Of a stretch of 64,000 bases of DNA, positions 18,756 to 27,500 are shown in pieces. The stretch is from Actinoallomurus purpureus (lineage in GTDB: Bacteria > Actinomycetota > Actinomycetes > Streptosporangiales > Streptosporangiaceae), in NCBI RefSeq assembly GCF_024055795.1, contig NZ_JAMXMY010000003.1, positions 248,001 to 312,000 on the forward strand, in the 5' to 3' direction. The notes beneath the pieces are model-generated. The model was not told the origin of the DNA. It was given only the letters and a program-made list of their open reading frames with translations, and made no database searches. Both the position numbers and the translations under genes were made by a program. Within the stretch, counting starts at the first letter, position 1. Each line of letters starts with the position of its first letter.

Positions 18756-20891
18756 GTGCCCCAGCCCTCCCTGAACGAGCACCTGACCTGCGTGGCGGCG
18801 CCCGCCATCTGGCTCTCGCCGCCCAGCGGGCGGCTGACCGGAGGCGGTGACGGGCTGTACGTCGCCGACCGGCGTGTCCTGTCGCGTCTCGTGCTGACCG
18901 TCGACGGGACCGAGCCCGAGCCGGTGGACGCGGCCGCGCTCGGGGCGAACGGCGCCCGGTTCACCGCCGTGCTCGGCGCCCTGACCGTCGAGCGGACCCG
19001 CACGGTCCGCCGCGACGGCGGCACCGAGGAGATCCGCGTCCGGAACACCGGCGCCGAGCCCGTCACCGCGGTGCTGGCGGTGGAGGCGGCCGCCGACCTG
19101 GCGGAGATCAGCGCGGTGAAGGCCGGAACGTTCGGCGAGCCGGGCATGGAGGCCATGCCCGGCGGCGACCCGGGGAGTGAGGCGCCGCTGCGGGACGGGG
19201 TCGCGCACACCGCACCGGACGGGTACGCGGTGACGCTGACGGGCCGGACCCACGCCGAGCTGTCCCTGGCGCCCGGCGAGGAGTTCACGACCACACTCAC
19301 CGTACGGGCGACGCCCCCGCCGGTGGAGGGGTTCCGGCAGTGCCCGCCGAGCGGGCCGCCGCCGTGGACGGCCGCCCCGCTCACCGTGAAGTCCGCCGAC
19401 CGCCGCCTGGAGGCGCTCGTCGACCAGGGGATCGCCGACCTCGGCGCGCTGCTCCTCGCCGACGAGGGCGACCCGTACTGCGCGGCGGGCAGTCCCTGGT
19501 ACCTCACGCTGTTCGGCCGGGACTCGCTGTGGAGCGCGCGGCTGGCGCTTCCGCTCGGGTACGAGCTCGCCGCCGGCACCCTGCGCGCCCTGGCCCGGCA
19601 CCAGGGCGCCGGGCACGACCCGGACACCGAGGAGGAGCCCGGCAAGATCCCGCACGAGCTCCGGCCCGTGCACGCGGCCGGCTGGCTGCCGCCGGTGTAC
19701 TACGGGACCGTCGACGCCACGCCCCTGTTCGTCATCACCCTCGCCGAGGCCTGGCGCTGGGGCATGCCCGCCTCGCAGGTCGAGGCGCTGCTGCCCGCCG
19801 CCGAACGCGCGCTGGACTGGCTGGCGGGCTTCGACGGGTTCGTCTCCTACACCGGCTCGCCGGACCGGCTCGTCAACCAGGGCTGGAAGGACTCCACGGA
19901 CGGCGTCCAGCATGCCGACGGCCGCCTGGCCAAGCCTCCGGTCGCCCTGTCGGAGGTGCAGGCGTACGCCTTCCAGGCGGCCATGCTCGGCGCCGACCTG
20001 CTCGACGCCTTCGGCCGGCCCGGCGGCGAGCGCCGCCGCGCGTGGGCCGCCGCCCTCGCCGAGCGGTTCCGCGCGTGCTTCTGGGTGGACGGCTACCCGG
20101 CGATCGCCCTCGACGGCGGGGGACACCCGGTCGACGGCCCGGCATCCAACCTCGGGCACCTCCTCGGCACCGGCCTGCTCACCCCGGCCGAGGAGGATCA
20201 GGTCGCGCCCCGCATCGCCGAGCTGGACTCGGGGTGGGGCCTGCGGACCCTGGGCACGGGCTCGGCCGGATTCGACCCGCTGTCGTACCACCTGGGCTCG
20301 GTGTGGCCGCACGACACCGTCATCGCCGTGCTCGGCCTCGTCCGCGCCGGCCACCGCGACATCGCCGCGAACCTGGCACGCGGCCTGATCGCCGCCGCGC
20401 CGAGCTTCGGCTACCGCCTGCCGGAGCTCTTCGGCGGCCAGGCCGCCCCGCCGGGCCAAGGCAGCCGTACGAACCGCGGGTCTCTTACGGGCGACGGCAC
20501 CCCGGGGGCCTCCCCAGCGGGGACGGACGGCGGCCCAGGTCGCGGCGCCGAGGATGAGGGTGTCCCGGTCCACGGTGGGGGGACGGACGACGGTGGGGGA
20601 ACGGCCGACGGGGGAGGGGAGGCCGGCCGCCCGGCCGGTCCCGTGCCGTACCCGGCGGCGTGCCGACCACAGGCGTGGGCCGCCGCGGTCTCCCCGGCGC
20701 TGGTCACCGCACTGCTCGGGCTCGACATCGACGTCCCGTCCGGCCGCATGGCCGTGTCCCCGATCGGAGGGTTCGGGGCGCTGTCCGTGAGCAACGTGCG
20801 CGTCGGCGACGCGACCGTCTCGATCGACGTGGACCCCCAGGGGGCCGTGTCACTCATCGGCACACCTCCCGGCCTGACCCTCGAGATCTGA
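18756..20891 (+). CDS. Amylo-alpha-1,6-glucosidase / glycogen-debranching-like protein
   Basis: 711-residue protein with an N-terminal glycogen-debranching beta-sandwich domain (LTGGGDGLYVADRRVLSRL, TRTVRRDGGTEEIRVRNTG) and a C-terminal six-hairpin domain (GSPWYLTLFGRDSLWSARLA, PVYYGTVDATPLFVITL, YHLGSVWPHDTVIAVLGL). These are hallmarks of the actinobacterial debranching-enzyme-like family, expected to trim alpha-1,6 branches or related oligosaccharides. No signal peptide, so cytoplasmic. A Gly/Asp/Thr-rich low-complexity insert at about residues 567-625 interrupts the barrel before the final helices, which is unusual. GTG 18756 follows CTGGAG. Last gene of the alpha-glucan locus. Confidence 0.85.
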   Translation: MPQPSLNEHLTCVAAPAIWLSPPSGRLTGGGDGLYVADRRVLSRLVLTVDGTEPEPVDAAALGANGARFTAVLGALTVERTRTVRRDGGTEEIRVRNTGAEPVTAVLAVEAAADLAEISAVKAGTFGEPGMEAMPGGDPGSEAPLRDGVAHTAPDGYAVTLTGRTHAELSLAPGEEFTTTLTVRATPPPVEGFRQCPPSGPPPWTAAPLTVKSADRRLEALVDQGIADLGALLLADEGDPYCAAGSPWYLTLFGRDSLWSARLALPLGYELAAGTLRALARHQGAGHDPDTEEEPGKIPHELRPVHAAGWLPPVYYGTVDATPLFVITLAEAWRWGMPASQVEALLPAAERALDWLAGFDGFVSYTGSPDRLVNQGWKDSTDGVQHADGRLAKPPVALSEVQAYAFQAAMLGADLLDAFGRPGGERRRAWAAALAERFRACFWVDGYPAIALDGGGHPVDGPASNLGHLLGTGLLTPAEEDQVAPRIAELDSGWGLRTLGTGSAGFDPLSYHLGSVWPHDTVIAVLGLVRAGHRDIAANLARGLIAAAPSFGYRLPELFGGQAAPPGQGSRTNRGSLTGDGTPGASPAGTDGGPGRGAEDEGVPVHGGGTDDGGGTADGGGEAGRPAGPVPYPAACRPQAWAAAVSPALVTALLGLDIDVPSGRMAVSPIGGFGALSVSNVRVGDATVSIDVDPQGAVSLIGTPPGLTLEI

Positions 20892-20905
20892 TCCGCGAGC
20901 CTCCT

Positions 20906-20969
20906 CGTTGACTTTGGATGAACCGCCCTTTGCGCGCACCGGCGATGGGCGGTTCTCCCAAGGTCAACG
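20906..20969 (+). terminator. Long stem-loop after the alpha-glucan locus
   Basis: Arms 20906-20928 and 20947-20969 are complementary at 20 of 23 positions (CGTTGACTTTGG...AACCGCCC against GGGCGGTT...CCAAGGTCAACG) around an 18-base loop. It lies 14 bases after the debranching gene stop and has no T-run. Probable transcription end or mRNA stabiliser. Confidence 0.6.
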
Positions 20970-21081
20970 GAGCGGCGGCAGCCGAGCGGGCGGACTGCGT
21001 TTCGTTAGCGCGGAGTAAAGGTTCTTATCCCATTTTGTGGACAGCCGGAAGTCATGATCACGTTCGGGTTACTCTGTCGCG

Positions 21082-22500
21082 ATGATCTTGTCTCGAATTC
21101 GAAAACACGGTCAGGCCCTGGTCGCGCTCGGCGGCGCGGCCGCGTTGACGGCCACCCTGGTCCAGCCGGCGAACGCGGCCACGCACCGGTCCGGCGACCT
21201 CGCCGAACAGCTCCAGAAGACCATGACCGCGCAGAACTTCGGCGACGTCCTGGACACGACCCCGCCCGGATCGGCCCAGGCCCGCGCTCTCGCCGCCCAG
21301 CCGGAGTCCGAATCGGGCCGGCCGAAGCACGCGCCCGCGCTGAGCGCGGCCGCCGCCACGTCGATCCACCAGCAGCCGCAGGTCGACGTGTCCGTCATCG
21401 AGCTCGACACGAAGGGCCGGCCGGTCTCGTCCGGCACCGTCCTGATGAGCCCGCAGTACAAGAACGGCGTCGTCGTCCCGGTGGACAAGAACCTCCACAC
21501 CGACGGGGTCCGGTACCGCCTCTGGGACACGGACCAGTGGGACGCGAACAACGGTCAGGGAACGACCGACACCGTCCCCGGCCGCGAGAACGCGCCCATC
21601 GACTTCATGGAGCCCTACCCGGCATCGATCATCAAGCTGATGGTCGGCTTCGGGATCCTGCAGTTGGTGGACAAGGGCACCATCAAGCTGAGCGACACCT
21701 ACGCCTACACGCCGACGAAGGCCTCCGACCGCTGTGAGGGTGCCACCACCCGGACCATCGGCGAGTACTTCGACCGGATGATCACCATCTCGGACAACGG
21801 CTCGGCGTGCACGCTCATCAAGGTGATGCACGACCACGGCGGGGTCGACTGGCTCAACCAGCAGTTCCAGGACCTCGGCCTGGACATGCTCCAGCTGAAG
21901 GGCACCGACCCGGCCAACGGTGACTGGTCCCCGAACGTCACGATGTCGTCTCTGGACACCGCCAAGCTGCTGATGCTCATCAACGGTGTCTCCGGCACGG
22001 CGTGGACCGCTCCGAACGGGAAGCCGGTCACCAGCGGCCTGCTGAGCAAGGCGTCCCGCGAATACTTCATGAAGGAGCTCGGCGAGCAGGGCTGGAACAA
22101 CGTCCTGTCGACGACGAACTACTGCGGCTACACCTACCCGACGGCCGGCATGCCGCAGCGCATCGCGCAGCGGTGGATCGGCGCCGACGGGACCGTGACG
22201 GTCAACGAGGACCCGACCGACGGGAAGTACCTCTACCCGGTGCAGCCCTGCCAGGACGCCGCCGAGGTGACGTTCGCCCACAAGACCGGTCTGACGGCGT
22301 TCGCCGCCGGGGACGCGGGCATCGTGCACTCGCTGCCCGGTAAGCCGAAGCGCGACTACATCATCGTCGCCTTCAGCAACCTCGGCTGGCGCTACCAGGA
22401 CACGAACCGCCCAGACCCGGGCCCCCAGCCCGCGGTGAACCGCACCGACAAGTTCGCGACGCTCGGCCGTGTGATGGACGACTACGAGGCCCAGCGGTAA
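21082..22500 (+). CDS. Exported serine hydrolase, class A beta-lactamase / penicillin-binding-like
   Basis: 472-residue exported protein. N-terminal signal peptide: basic MILSRIRKHG, hydrophobic ALVALGGAAALTATLV, likely cleavage after PANAA. It has all three serine penicillin-recognising motifs: SIIK (Ser 182, Lys 185), SDN (237-239), and KTG (401-403), so it should acylate beta-lactam-like or peptide substrates. Compared with class A beta-lactamases it is long, with an extra N-terminal region of about 130 residues, and I do not see a clear Glu-166 omega-loop motif, so a peptidoglycan-related hydrolase is as likely as a resistance enzyme. Flanked by its own terminator. Confidence 0.82.
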   Translation: MILSRIRKHGQALVALGGAAALTATLVQPANAATHRSGDLAEQLQKTMTAQNFGDVLDTTPPGSAQARALAAQPESESGRPKHAPALSAAAATSIHQQPQVDVSVIELDTKGRPVSSGTVLMSPQYKNGVVVPVDKNLHTDGVRYRLWDTDQWDANNGQGTTDTVPGRENAPIDFMEPYPASIIKLMVGFGILQLVDKGTIKLSDTYAYTPTKASDRCEGATTRTIGEYFDRMITISDNGSACTLIKVMHDHGGVDWLNQQFQDLGLDMLQLKGTDPANGDWSPNVTMSSLDTAKLLMLINGVSGTAWTAPNGKPVTSGLLSKASREYFMKELGEQGWNNVLSTTNYCGYTYPTAGMPQRIAQRWIGADGTVTVNEDPTDGKYLYPVQPCQDAAEVTFAHKTGLTAFAAGDAGIVHSLPGKPKRDYIIVAFSNLGWRYQDTNRPDPGPQPAVNRTDKFATLGRVMDDYEAQR

Positions 22501-22513
22501 CCACCCGGAAGCG

Positions 22514-22543
22514 AATAAGGGGCCGGATCTCCGTCCCCTTATT
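22514..22543 (+). terminator. Intrinsic terminator of the serine hydrolase gene
   Basis: AATAAGGGG (22514-22522), a 12-base loop, and CCCCTTATT (22535-22543) form a perfect 9-bp stem starting 13 bases after the stop codon, followed by a short T-containing tail (TTATTTC). Confidence 0.75.
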
Positions 22544-22618
22544 TCATGCGCGAAGGCGCCGCTCTCAGAGCGCCCGCCTCGGCGGACCGTCGGGGGGCGA
22601 GGGTCGTCTCGGCGAACG

Positions 22619-22668
22619 TACGACTGAAAAGCGGAAGGTCGGCGGTTCGACCCCGCCCCTGCCAACCA
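22619..22668 (+). tRNA. tRNA 3-prime remnant (Phe-like, GAA loop), not a complete gene
   Basis: A tRNA 3-prime half is visible: a seven-base loop CTGAAAA (22624-22630; GAA at the anticodon position), GCGGA, variable loop AGGTC, a perfect T-arm GGCGG-TTCGACC-CCGCC (22641-22657), then CCTGCCA, A and CCA ending at 22668. The matching acceptor strand, D-arm and a well-paired 5-prime anticodon strand are missing upstream. This is what is left when an integrative element duplicates or splits a tRNA end, so it may mark an attachment site. A terminator follows directly. Confidence 0.5.
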
Positions 22669-22680
22669 TCTTTGACCTGA

Positions 22681-22718
22681 AAAAAGACCGTGGAGCGAAA
22701 TCGCCCCGGGTCTTTTTG
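22681..22718. terminator. Bidirectional intrinsic terminator
   Basis: AAAAAGACC (22681-22689) and GGTCTTTTT (22709-22717) form a perfect stem around a GC-rich interior, with T-runs on both strands. On the plus strand it would end transcripts of the tRNA remnant; on the minus strand it sits 13 bases beyond the small gene 22731-22934. Confidence 0.8.
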
Positions 22719-22730
22719 ACGGCAACGTCC

Positions 22731-22934
22731 TTAGGCAATCTGTGCGGTTCCCGGCCGAGACGGCTTGTCGAGCAGTTCCTGCCGCTTGCGGAACATCACG
22801 CCCATCGCTGTGCTTCCCTTTATGCCTTGCAGGTAGGTGCGCCAGCAGGTGCCCGCCATGCCCGCGCCGAACTTCCCGCACTTCAGGCCGATGAAAGTCG
22901 GCCAAGGTACGAAAGAGGTGATTACCCTACGCAC
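22731..22934 (-). CDS. Small hypothetical protein, 67 aa or shorter
   Basis: I do not recognise it. From GTG 22934 the product is basic and Gly/Cys-containing with a C-terminal part GVMFRKRQELLDKPSR. Support: it reads straight into a strong terminator 13 bases after its stop, and its base composition is lower in GC at third positions than neighbours, like other cargo in this region. No ribosome site is obvious before the GTG, and an internal ATG (MAGTCWRTYLQG) preceded by GCGGGAAG may be the real start. Possibly mobile-element cargo, given the tRNA remnant beside it. Confidence 0.35.
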   Translation of the reverse strand: MRRVITSFVPWPTFIGLKCGKFGAGMAGTCWRTYLQGIKGSTAMGVMFRKRQELLDKPSRPGTAQIA

Positions 22935-22944
22935 AACCCTGATA

Positions 22945-22976
22945 AAAAAGCGGCCCCCCCGGGTGGGGGGCGGCCG
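22945..22976 (-). terminator. Intrinsic terminator for the minus-strand small gene at 23040
   Basis: Read on the minus strand, CGGCCGCCCCCC, ACC and CGGGGGGGCCG form a GC-rich stem (one bulge) followed by six Ts (22950-22945). It lies about 64 bases beyond the stop of the 52-residue gene. Confidence 0.7.
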
Positions 22977-23039
22977 TTGAGCTGAAGAGGCTCGCTGTCA
23001 GCGCGACTCACCCGCAGGGGGTGGTCCGACTGGCAGCGG

Positions 23040-23198
23040 CTAGTTGTGGCTGTGACGGACGTTGGCCTCGGCCGTGTCCTGGTCCTCGCCGGCGTCCTGC
23101 TGACGGGCCTCGCTGAGGCCGCCCCGCGTGATCTCGACGCCCCTCTTCGAGGACCCGCTGGGCTCCTGGTTCATCTTGGACGTCTGCGAGTTCACCAT
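23040..23198 (-). CDS. Small hydrophilic hypothetical protein, 52 aa
   Basis: An ATG at 23198 preceded by AGGGAG at ideal spacing opens a 52-residue frame starting MVNSQTSKMNQEPSGSSKRG and ending in NVRHSHN before TAG. It is highly polar, rich in Ser, Gln, Glu, Asp and Gly, with no hydrophobic core, so probably disordered. A clear terminator follows. Ribosome site, compact frame and terminator together make it a credible gene despite its size. Function unknown; polar small proteins of this kind can be spore- or stress-related in actinomycetes, but I have no direct evidence. Confidence 0.6.
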   Translation of the reverse strand: MVNSQTSKMNQEPSGSSKRGVEITRGGLSEARQQDAGEDQDTAEANVRHSHN

Positions 23199-23518
23199 CT
23201 GTTGCTCCCTTTGTCTGGCCCCGCGAAGCGCGGGCTTGAACTTTGGTCACATGGGACTGTTCCGGCCGCTCTCCGAACGGCATCGTGCTGTTGATCACAC
23301 GACCCGATGGCCGTTCGAAACGAGATCCAGCTCAAGGTGAGCGGCCTCGGCGCGATTTAGTCAACCCGTTGCACAAGCCGCCATTCGTGCATAGAACCCT
23401 AGTAACGGCCGGATTCCGGGTGTCGTTCGCTGACGGGAGGGTGGTATGGCCCACTCCGACAAGGCACTGAGTAGAGGAGCCCTACTGCGCGCGGGAGGTC
23501 GCCGCGACAGGACGTACG

Positions 23519-23802
23519 ATGACCGACGAGATCGCCGAGATCGTCGCTCTCACCGAGAGGTCTTCCTGGCGCTGATGAAGCACGATCCGAGCGTTCGCGC
23601 GCTGCTCCTCGCCATGCCGGACGTCTTCCCCTGGGTGCGTCATCTGAGCACCGAGGAGGTCCGCTCCTTCACAGTCGAACTGGTCGACGCGCTGTCTGAC
23701 ATCTGGCATGCAGGAACAGCCCTGAGGTCTCGTGTCTCAGGGCTTTCTGACGACAGCAACCGCAGCGCAACGACCGTCCGTTTGTGTCATTCCCATCACT
23801 GA
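23519..23802 (+). pseudogene. Small helical protein gene split by a frameshift
   Basis: ATG 23519 (weak AGGA site upstream) reads MTDEIAEIVALTERSSWR and stops at 23575; the stop overlaps an ATG (TGATG) that opens MKHDPSVRALLLAMPDVFPW and continues through HLSTEEVRSFTVELVDALSD. Joining the two frames near 23560 gives a continuous helical protein (ALTER then EVFLALMKHDPSVRALL), so a one-base indel is likely. The downstream frame then runs through a strong terminator hairpin to 23802, which real coding would not. Either a decayed gene or two overlapping small ORFs. Function unknown. Confidence 0.4.
23718..23744 (+). terminator. Intrinsic terminator
   Basis: AGCCCTGAG (23718-23726), nine-base loop, CTCAGGGCT (23736-23744), then TTCTG. 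Perfect 9-bp stem. It ends the small gene(s) starting at 23519. The stretch from 23745 to 23945 holds nothing else I can support. Confidence 0.75.
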
Positions 23803-23945
23803 CAGGTGACAGTTCGTCGTATATGCGCTGATCAGATACCTTTCAGGGGTTTCGATCGAGCAGTCGCGGTGGCGGCGTCTGATCTACGGCTCGTCTCTGG
23901 GTGGTAGCCGTTCTCCAGAGAGCCGCTCAGCGACGGCCGGGAAGC

Positions 23946-24500
23946 TCATGCTTCCCAATCGGCTTTGGTCAGCGCGTACTCGACCACTCCGTGCTCGGAG
24001 CCTTCGATGGCGTCCAGCCCGTCGCGGTGGAAGGTGCGGACGAACGTCAGGCCCGACTTCTCCATCACGCGTCGGGAGCCGAGATTGACCGTCATCGTCT
24101 CCGCGACCACGCGTTCCACCCCCAACTCGGTGAAACCTTTATGGATCAACGCGCGCGACCCTTCGGTGGCGTAGCCCATGCCCCAGGCCGATCTGCGCAG
24201 CCGATAGCCGAGCTCGATCTCGCCGTCACGCGGTTCGTTCAGGTTCGGCCGGAAGTGGAACCAGCCCAGAAACCGTCCGGTGGACTTCTCCTCCGCTGCC
24301 CAGTAGCCGAACCCTTCGAACCGCTCGTAGTAGCCGAAGAGTGCCGGCAGCCGGCTCCGTACCTCCTCGCGGGGAGTCGGCCTGCCACCGTTCAGGAAGC
24401 GCATGACCTCAGGGTCACTGTCGAGCTCGACCAGGTTGTCTTCGTCAGCCTCGGTGAAACGGCGCAGTGTCAGGCGGTTGGTCTCCAGGAAGATCGACAT
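23946..24500 (-). CDS. GNAT-family N-acetyltransferase (RimJ/RimL type)
   Basis: 184-residue acetyltransferase using acetyl-CoA on an N-terminal amine or small-molecule amine. The N-terminus ETNRLTLRRFTEADEDNL and the acetyl-CoA loop RRSAWGMGYATEGSRALI are typical of the RimJ/RimL-like group, followed by GVERVVAETMTVNLGSRRVMEKSGL. Start ATG 24500 begins at the conserved first strand; a GAGGA sequence directly abuts it, so translation may start with unusual spacing. Substrate unknown. It faces away from the HEAT-repeat gene. Confidence 0.88.
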   Translation of the reverse strand: MSIFLETNRLTLRRFTEADEDNLVELDSDPEVMRFLNGGRPTPREEVRSRLPALFGYYERFEGFGYWAAEEKSTGRFLGWFHFRPNLNEPRDGEIELGYRLRRSAWGMGYATEGSRALIHKGFTELGVERVVAETMTVNLGSRRVMEKSGLTFVRTFHRDGLDAIEGSEHGVVEYALTKADWEA

Positions 24501-24598
24501 TCCTCGATTATCGACGGGAAGCACCGGTTGCGGACGGCAAGGGGATCCGTCATCATCGGTCGCATGATCGATGGAAAGGGCGGCCTCCGCCCCGGCCG

Positions 24599-27500
24599 TT
24601 GAGGCCCGCCGAGCCGGTCGGAGCACCGGCCCAGAGCACTGTCGAATTCCTTCACCTCTTTGAATCCCTTCCCTACGCGCGCCGTATGCGGGAACAGGCC
24701 CTGTACGCGCGCCGGCACCGCCGGACCTCGGGCTTCAGTGACCTCTTGGCGGACCTGGGACGGCTCGGCCGGTACGAGCGGCGGACCGCTCTGCACCTGG
24801 CCATGGCAGCCCGCGACCTGGAGTACGTCGAGACGATCCTCACGGAACCGGACATGGCGTTGCGCCGGGCCGCCCTGCGCGCCGTCCGGACCCTTCCGGT
24901 CTCCGACGAGGCGGCGGCCGCAGTCCTCGACGACGCGCCGCTGGACCTGCGGCTGGCGCTGTACCGCACGCTGGCGCACGCGCGGCGCTCGGCCCTGGCG
25001 GACCGGCTCCTCACGGAGGTCCGCGATCGCTGGGGCGACCGCGAGGGCGCGGCCCTGCTGCCCGCCTGTACGGCCGCGGTCGTCTCTCGTCATCTCCCGG
25101 ACCTCACCCACGCCGTGACCTCATGGCGCGCACTGGGCCGCCGCCATCCGAACGCGGTCCTGGACACCGTCGAGAGGGAGCTGTCCGAGGCACCCGGCTG
25201 GTGGCGGCGGCATGAGGACGCGGTCATCGCCGCCGCCTCGGCGGAGCCCGGCCGCGTCCTGGCGATCCTGGAACGCCACGACATCGGCTGGCACGCGGCA
25301 CACCTGCCAGCGGCGGTCGCCGGCGCACTGTTCGAGGTGGACCCCGATCGTACGGCCCGGGTGCTGTTGGGCGCCCGAGGCTGGGGCCTGCCGTGGAACA
25401 CGCCCTCGCGAACGCTGCTCACCCTCCTGCGCCGATGCTCCGACGAACAGATCGTGGCGGTCGCAAAGGACATCCACCACCACCTGGGCCCGATTCTGCG
25501 CGCGCTGCCACCTGCCCGCCGGACGGCGATCTTTCAGTCCGTGCGGGTCGGGGATCGGGCGTTGCCGGTGTGGTGGAACTCCCTTCTGGCGATCCTCCCG
25601 GCCGAGCGAGCGGCGGCCGAGGCGCGGCGGTCGCTGGAGTGGCACGCCTCCGTCTGGCATTCGGCCCGTAGCCGGCTGGACGATCCCGATATCCCGCTTC
25701 GGCTGACCTCCCACTTGCCGTACGAGGAGGCGGCCGGTTCGCTCAGGGAGGCCGCCTTCGGCGGTGACCCTCGGCGGCGGGGACTCGCCCGCACCCTGCT
25801 GGTCGAGTGCGCGGCCCGTAGCGGGGACCGGACGCTGCTCGCGGAACTGCTCGACGAACTGACCCGGCGTACGGAGAACGAACAGGACCCGCTGCGGGGA
25901 ACCCTTCTGACCGCGGTGCGCGAGCTGCGTCCCGGGCTGCTGGACGATCGATGCGCGGGTGCCCTCGAACGGCTCGCCGCCCGCGTCGCCGAAGCCGGGG
26001 ACTCCTCTCCCGCCACCTGCGCGGCCCTACGGGGTCTGGCCGCGCGGGTGCTGCGCCACCATGATCCGGGCGTCTCGCCCGACCTGATCGCCTGGGCCTT
26101 CGGCGTGTACGACCGGCTCGTGCGGCGTTACGGGGCGGATGCCCTCACGTGGGATGAGGAGGCGTGTTCGACCGTCCGCCGACGGCGGCGCCGCGGGGCG
26201 GAGCCGACGCGGGACGACCGGCGGGAGCGCCTGGACACGATCCTGCGCGCGGGCCAGGAGCGCGAACTCCTCACGGTTTTGCGTCCCCACCTGCGAGCCT
26301 CCCGGGAACGCGCCGACTTCGCCCTGGTCGTCGCCCTCAGACGGGCGCTCGGCCGGAGGGCCCGGCCACTCGACGAGCTCCAGGACGACCTGCGCCTGGC
26401 GGCCCTCCGCGCGCCGGAGCCACTGGCCCGGCAGGCGGCCGAGTTCTGGCTCGCCGACGCACCCGACCGCGACGAGCGGGCGGCCTCCCTCGTGCGCGAT
26501 GATCCGTCCACCATCGAACTGCCCGCCGTCTGGCGAACGATCGCAGGGCGCCGCACCGACCTGCTCGGCATACCGGTCTCCGACGGTTCGGCGAGTCGTC
26601 GCCCTGATTCCGGTCCCTGGGTCCCGGACGCCGGCGGTGGTCTGCCGGGACGATGGACCCCTCATCAGTGCGACCAGGTGCGCGGCCGGCTGCGCCGGGT
26701 CATTCAGGACGACCGTCTGCCCGTCGCCGACAGGATGGCCGCGGTTCGGGCGGCCGGCCGGCTTCCCGCCGCCTTGGGCGAGCTCACCACCCTGGCCGAG
26801 CGGGCGGATCCGGTCATCGCCGAGACGGCGATCGAGGCACTCGCCGGGACGGACACGCCCGCCGAGGCACTGCCGATCCTGCTGACGTACGCGCGGGGTC
26901 CCGCCTCCCGCACCGCCGTGGCGGCCGCGGCGCGGTGCTGCCGGGCCGTCCGGTCGTCACGGCTCCGCCCGATCCTCGAACGCGCGCTGCTCGGCCCGGA
27001 CACCAAGGTCACGGTGCGGAAGGAGGCGGCCAGGCAATTGGCCGGTTGCCGCGTGCCGGGCGCGGTGGACCTGTTGCTGCGCGCGTGGGAGTCGCCGGAC
27101 ACCCACCGTGACGTACGCGTGGCGGTGGCGGTGGCGCTGCGCCGGGTTCCGGAGGACCCGCGAACCCTGCCGGCGCTGCGGGCGGCCGCGGACCCGTACG
27201 CCGGGGAGCTCATGGCGCGGACGTTGTTCCAGGCGAACCCGCATGAATACGGGACGGTTCACCGCCCCGCCTACGCCGACCTCGTCCGCCGGCTGCTGCT
27301 GGCGGCGGACGGTCCGGGTGTCCGGTTCCGTGCCTCGAAGGCGTTCGCCACCTGGGCTCCCTGGTACCAAGGCGGGTTCGTGGAGATCATCCGGGCCGCC
27401 GGGGATCCGGAGGACCCGGCCGGCGACGGCGAAGTGTCCGTGCTCCTTTCTCTCCTCAGGGCCGGCACGCTCCACGACGAGATCCTCGACGTGCTCGGCC

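Noticed and set aside
16062-20573. Very long open frame on the minus strand opposite the glycosidase genes
   Set aside because: It is antisense to two well-supported genes; long antisense frames arise from high third-position GC. The translation is Arg/Gly/Val-rich with no domain.
21082-22500. Calling the serine hydrolase a true class A beta-lactamase
   Set aside because: SxxK, SDN and KTG are present, but the length and lack of a visible omega-loop Glu do not allow a resistance function to be claimed.
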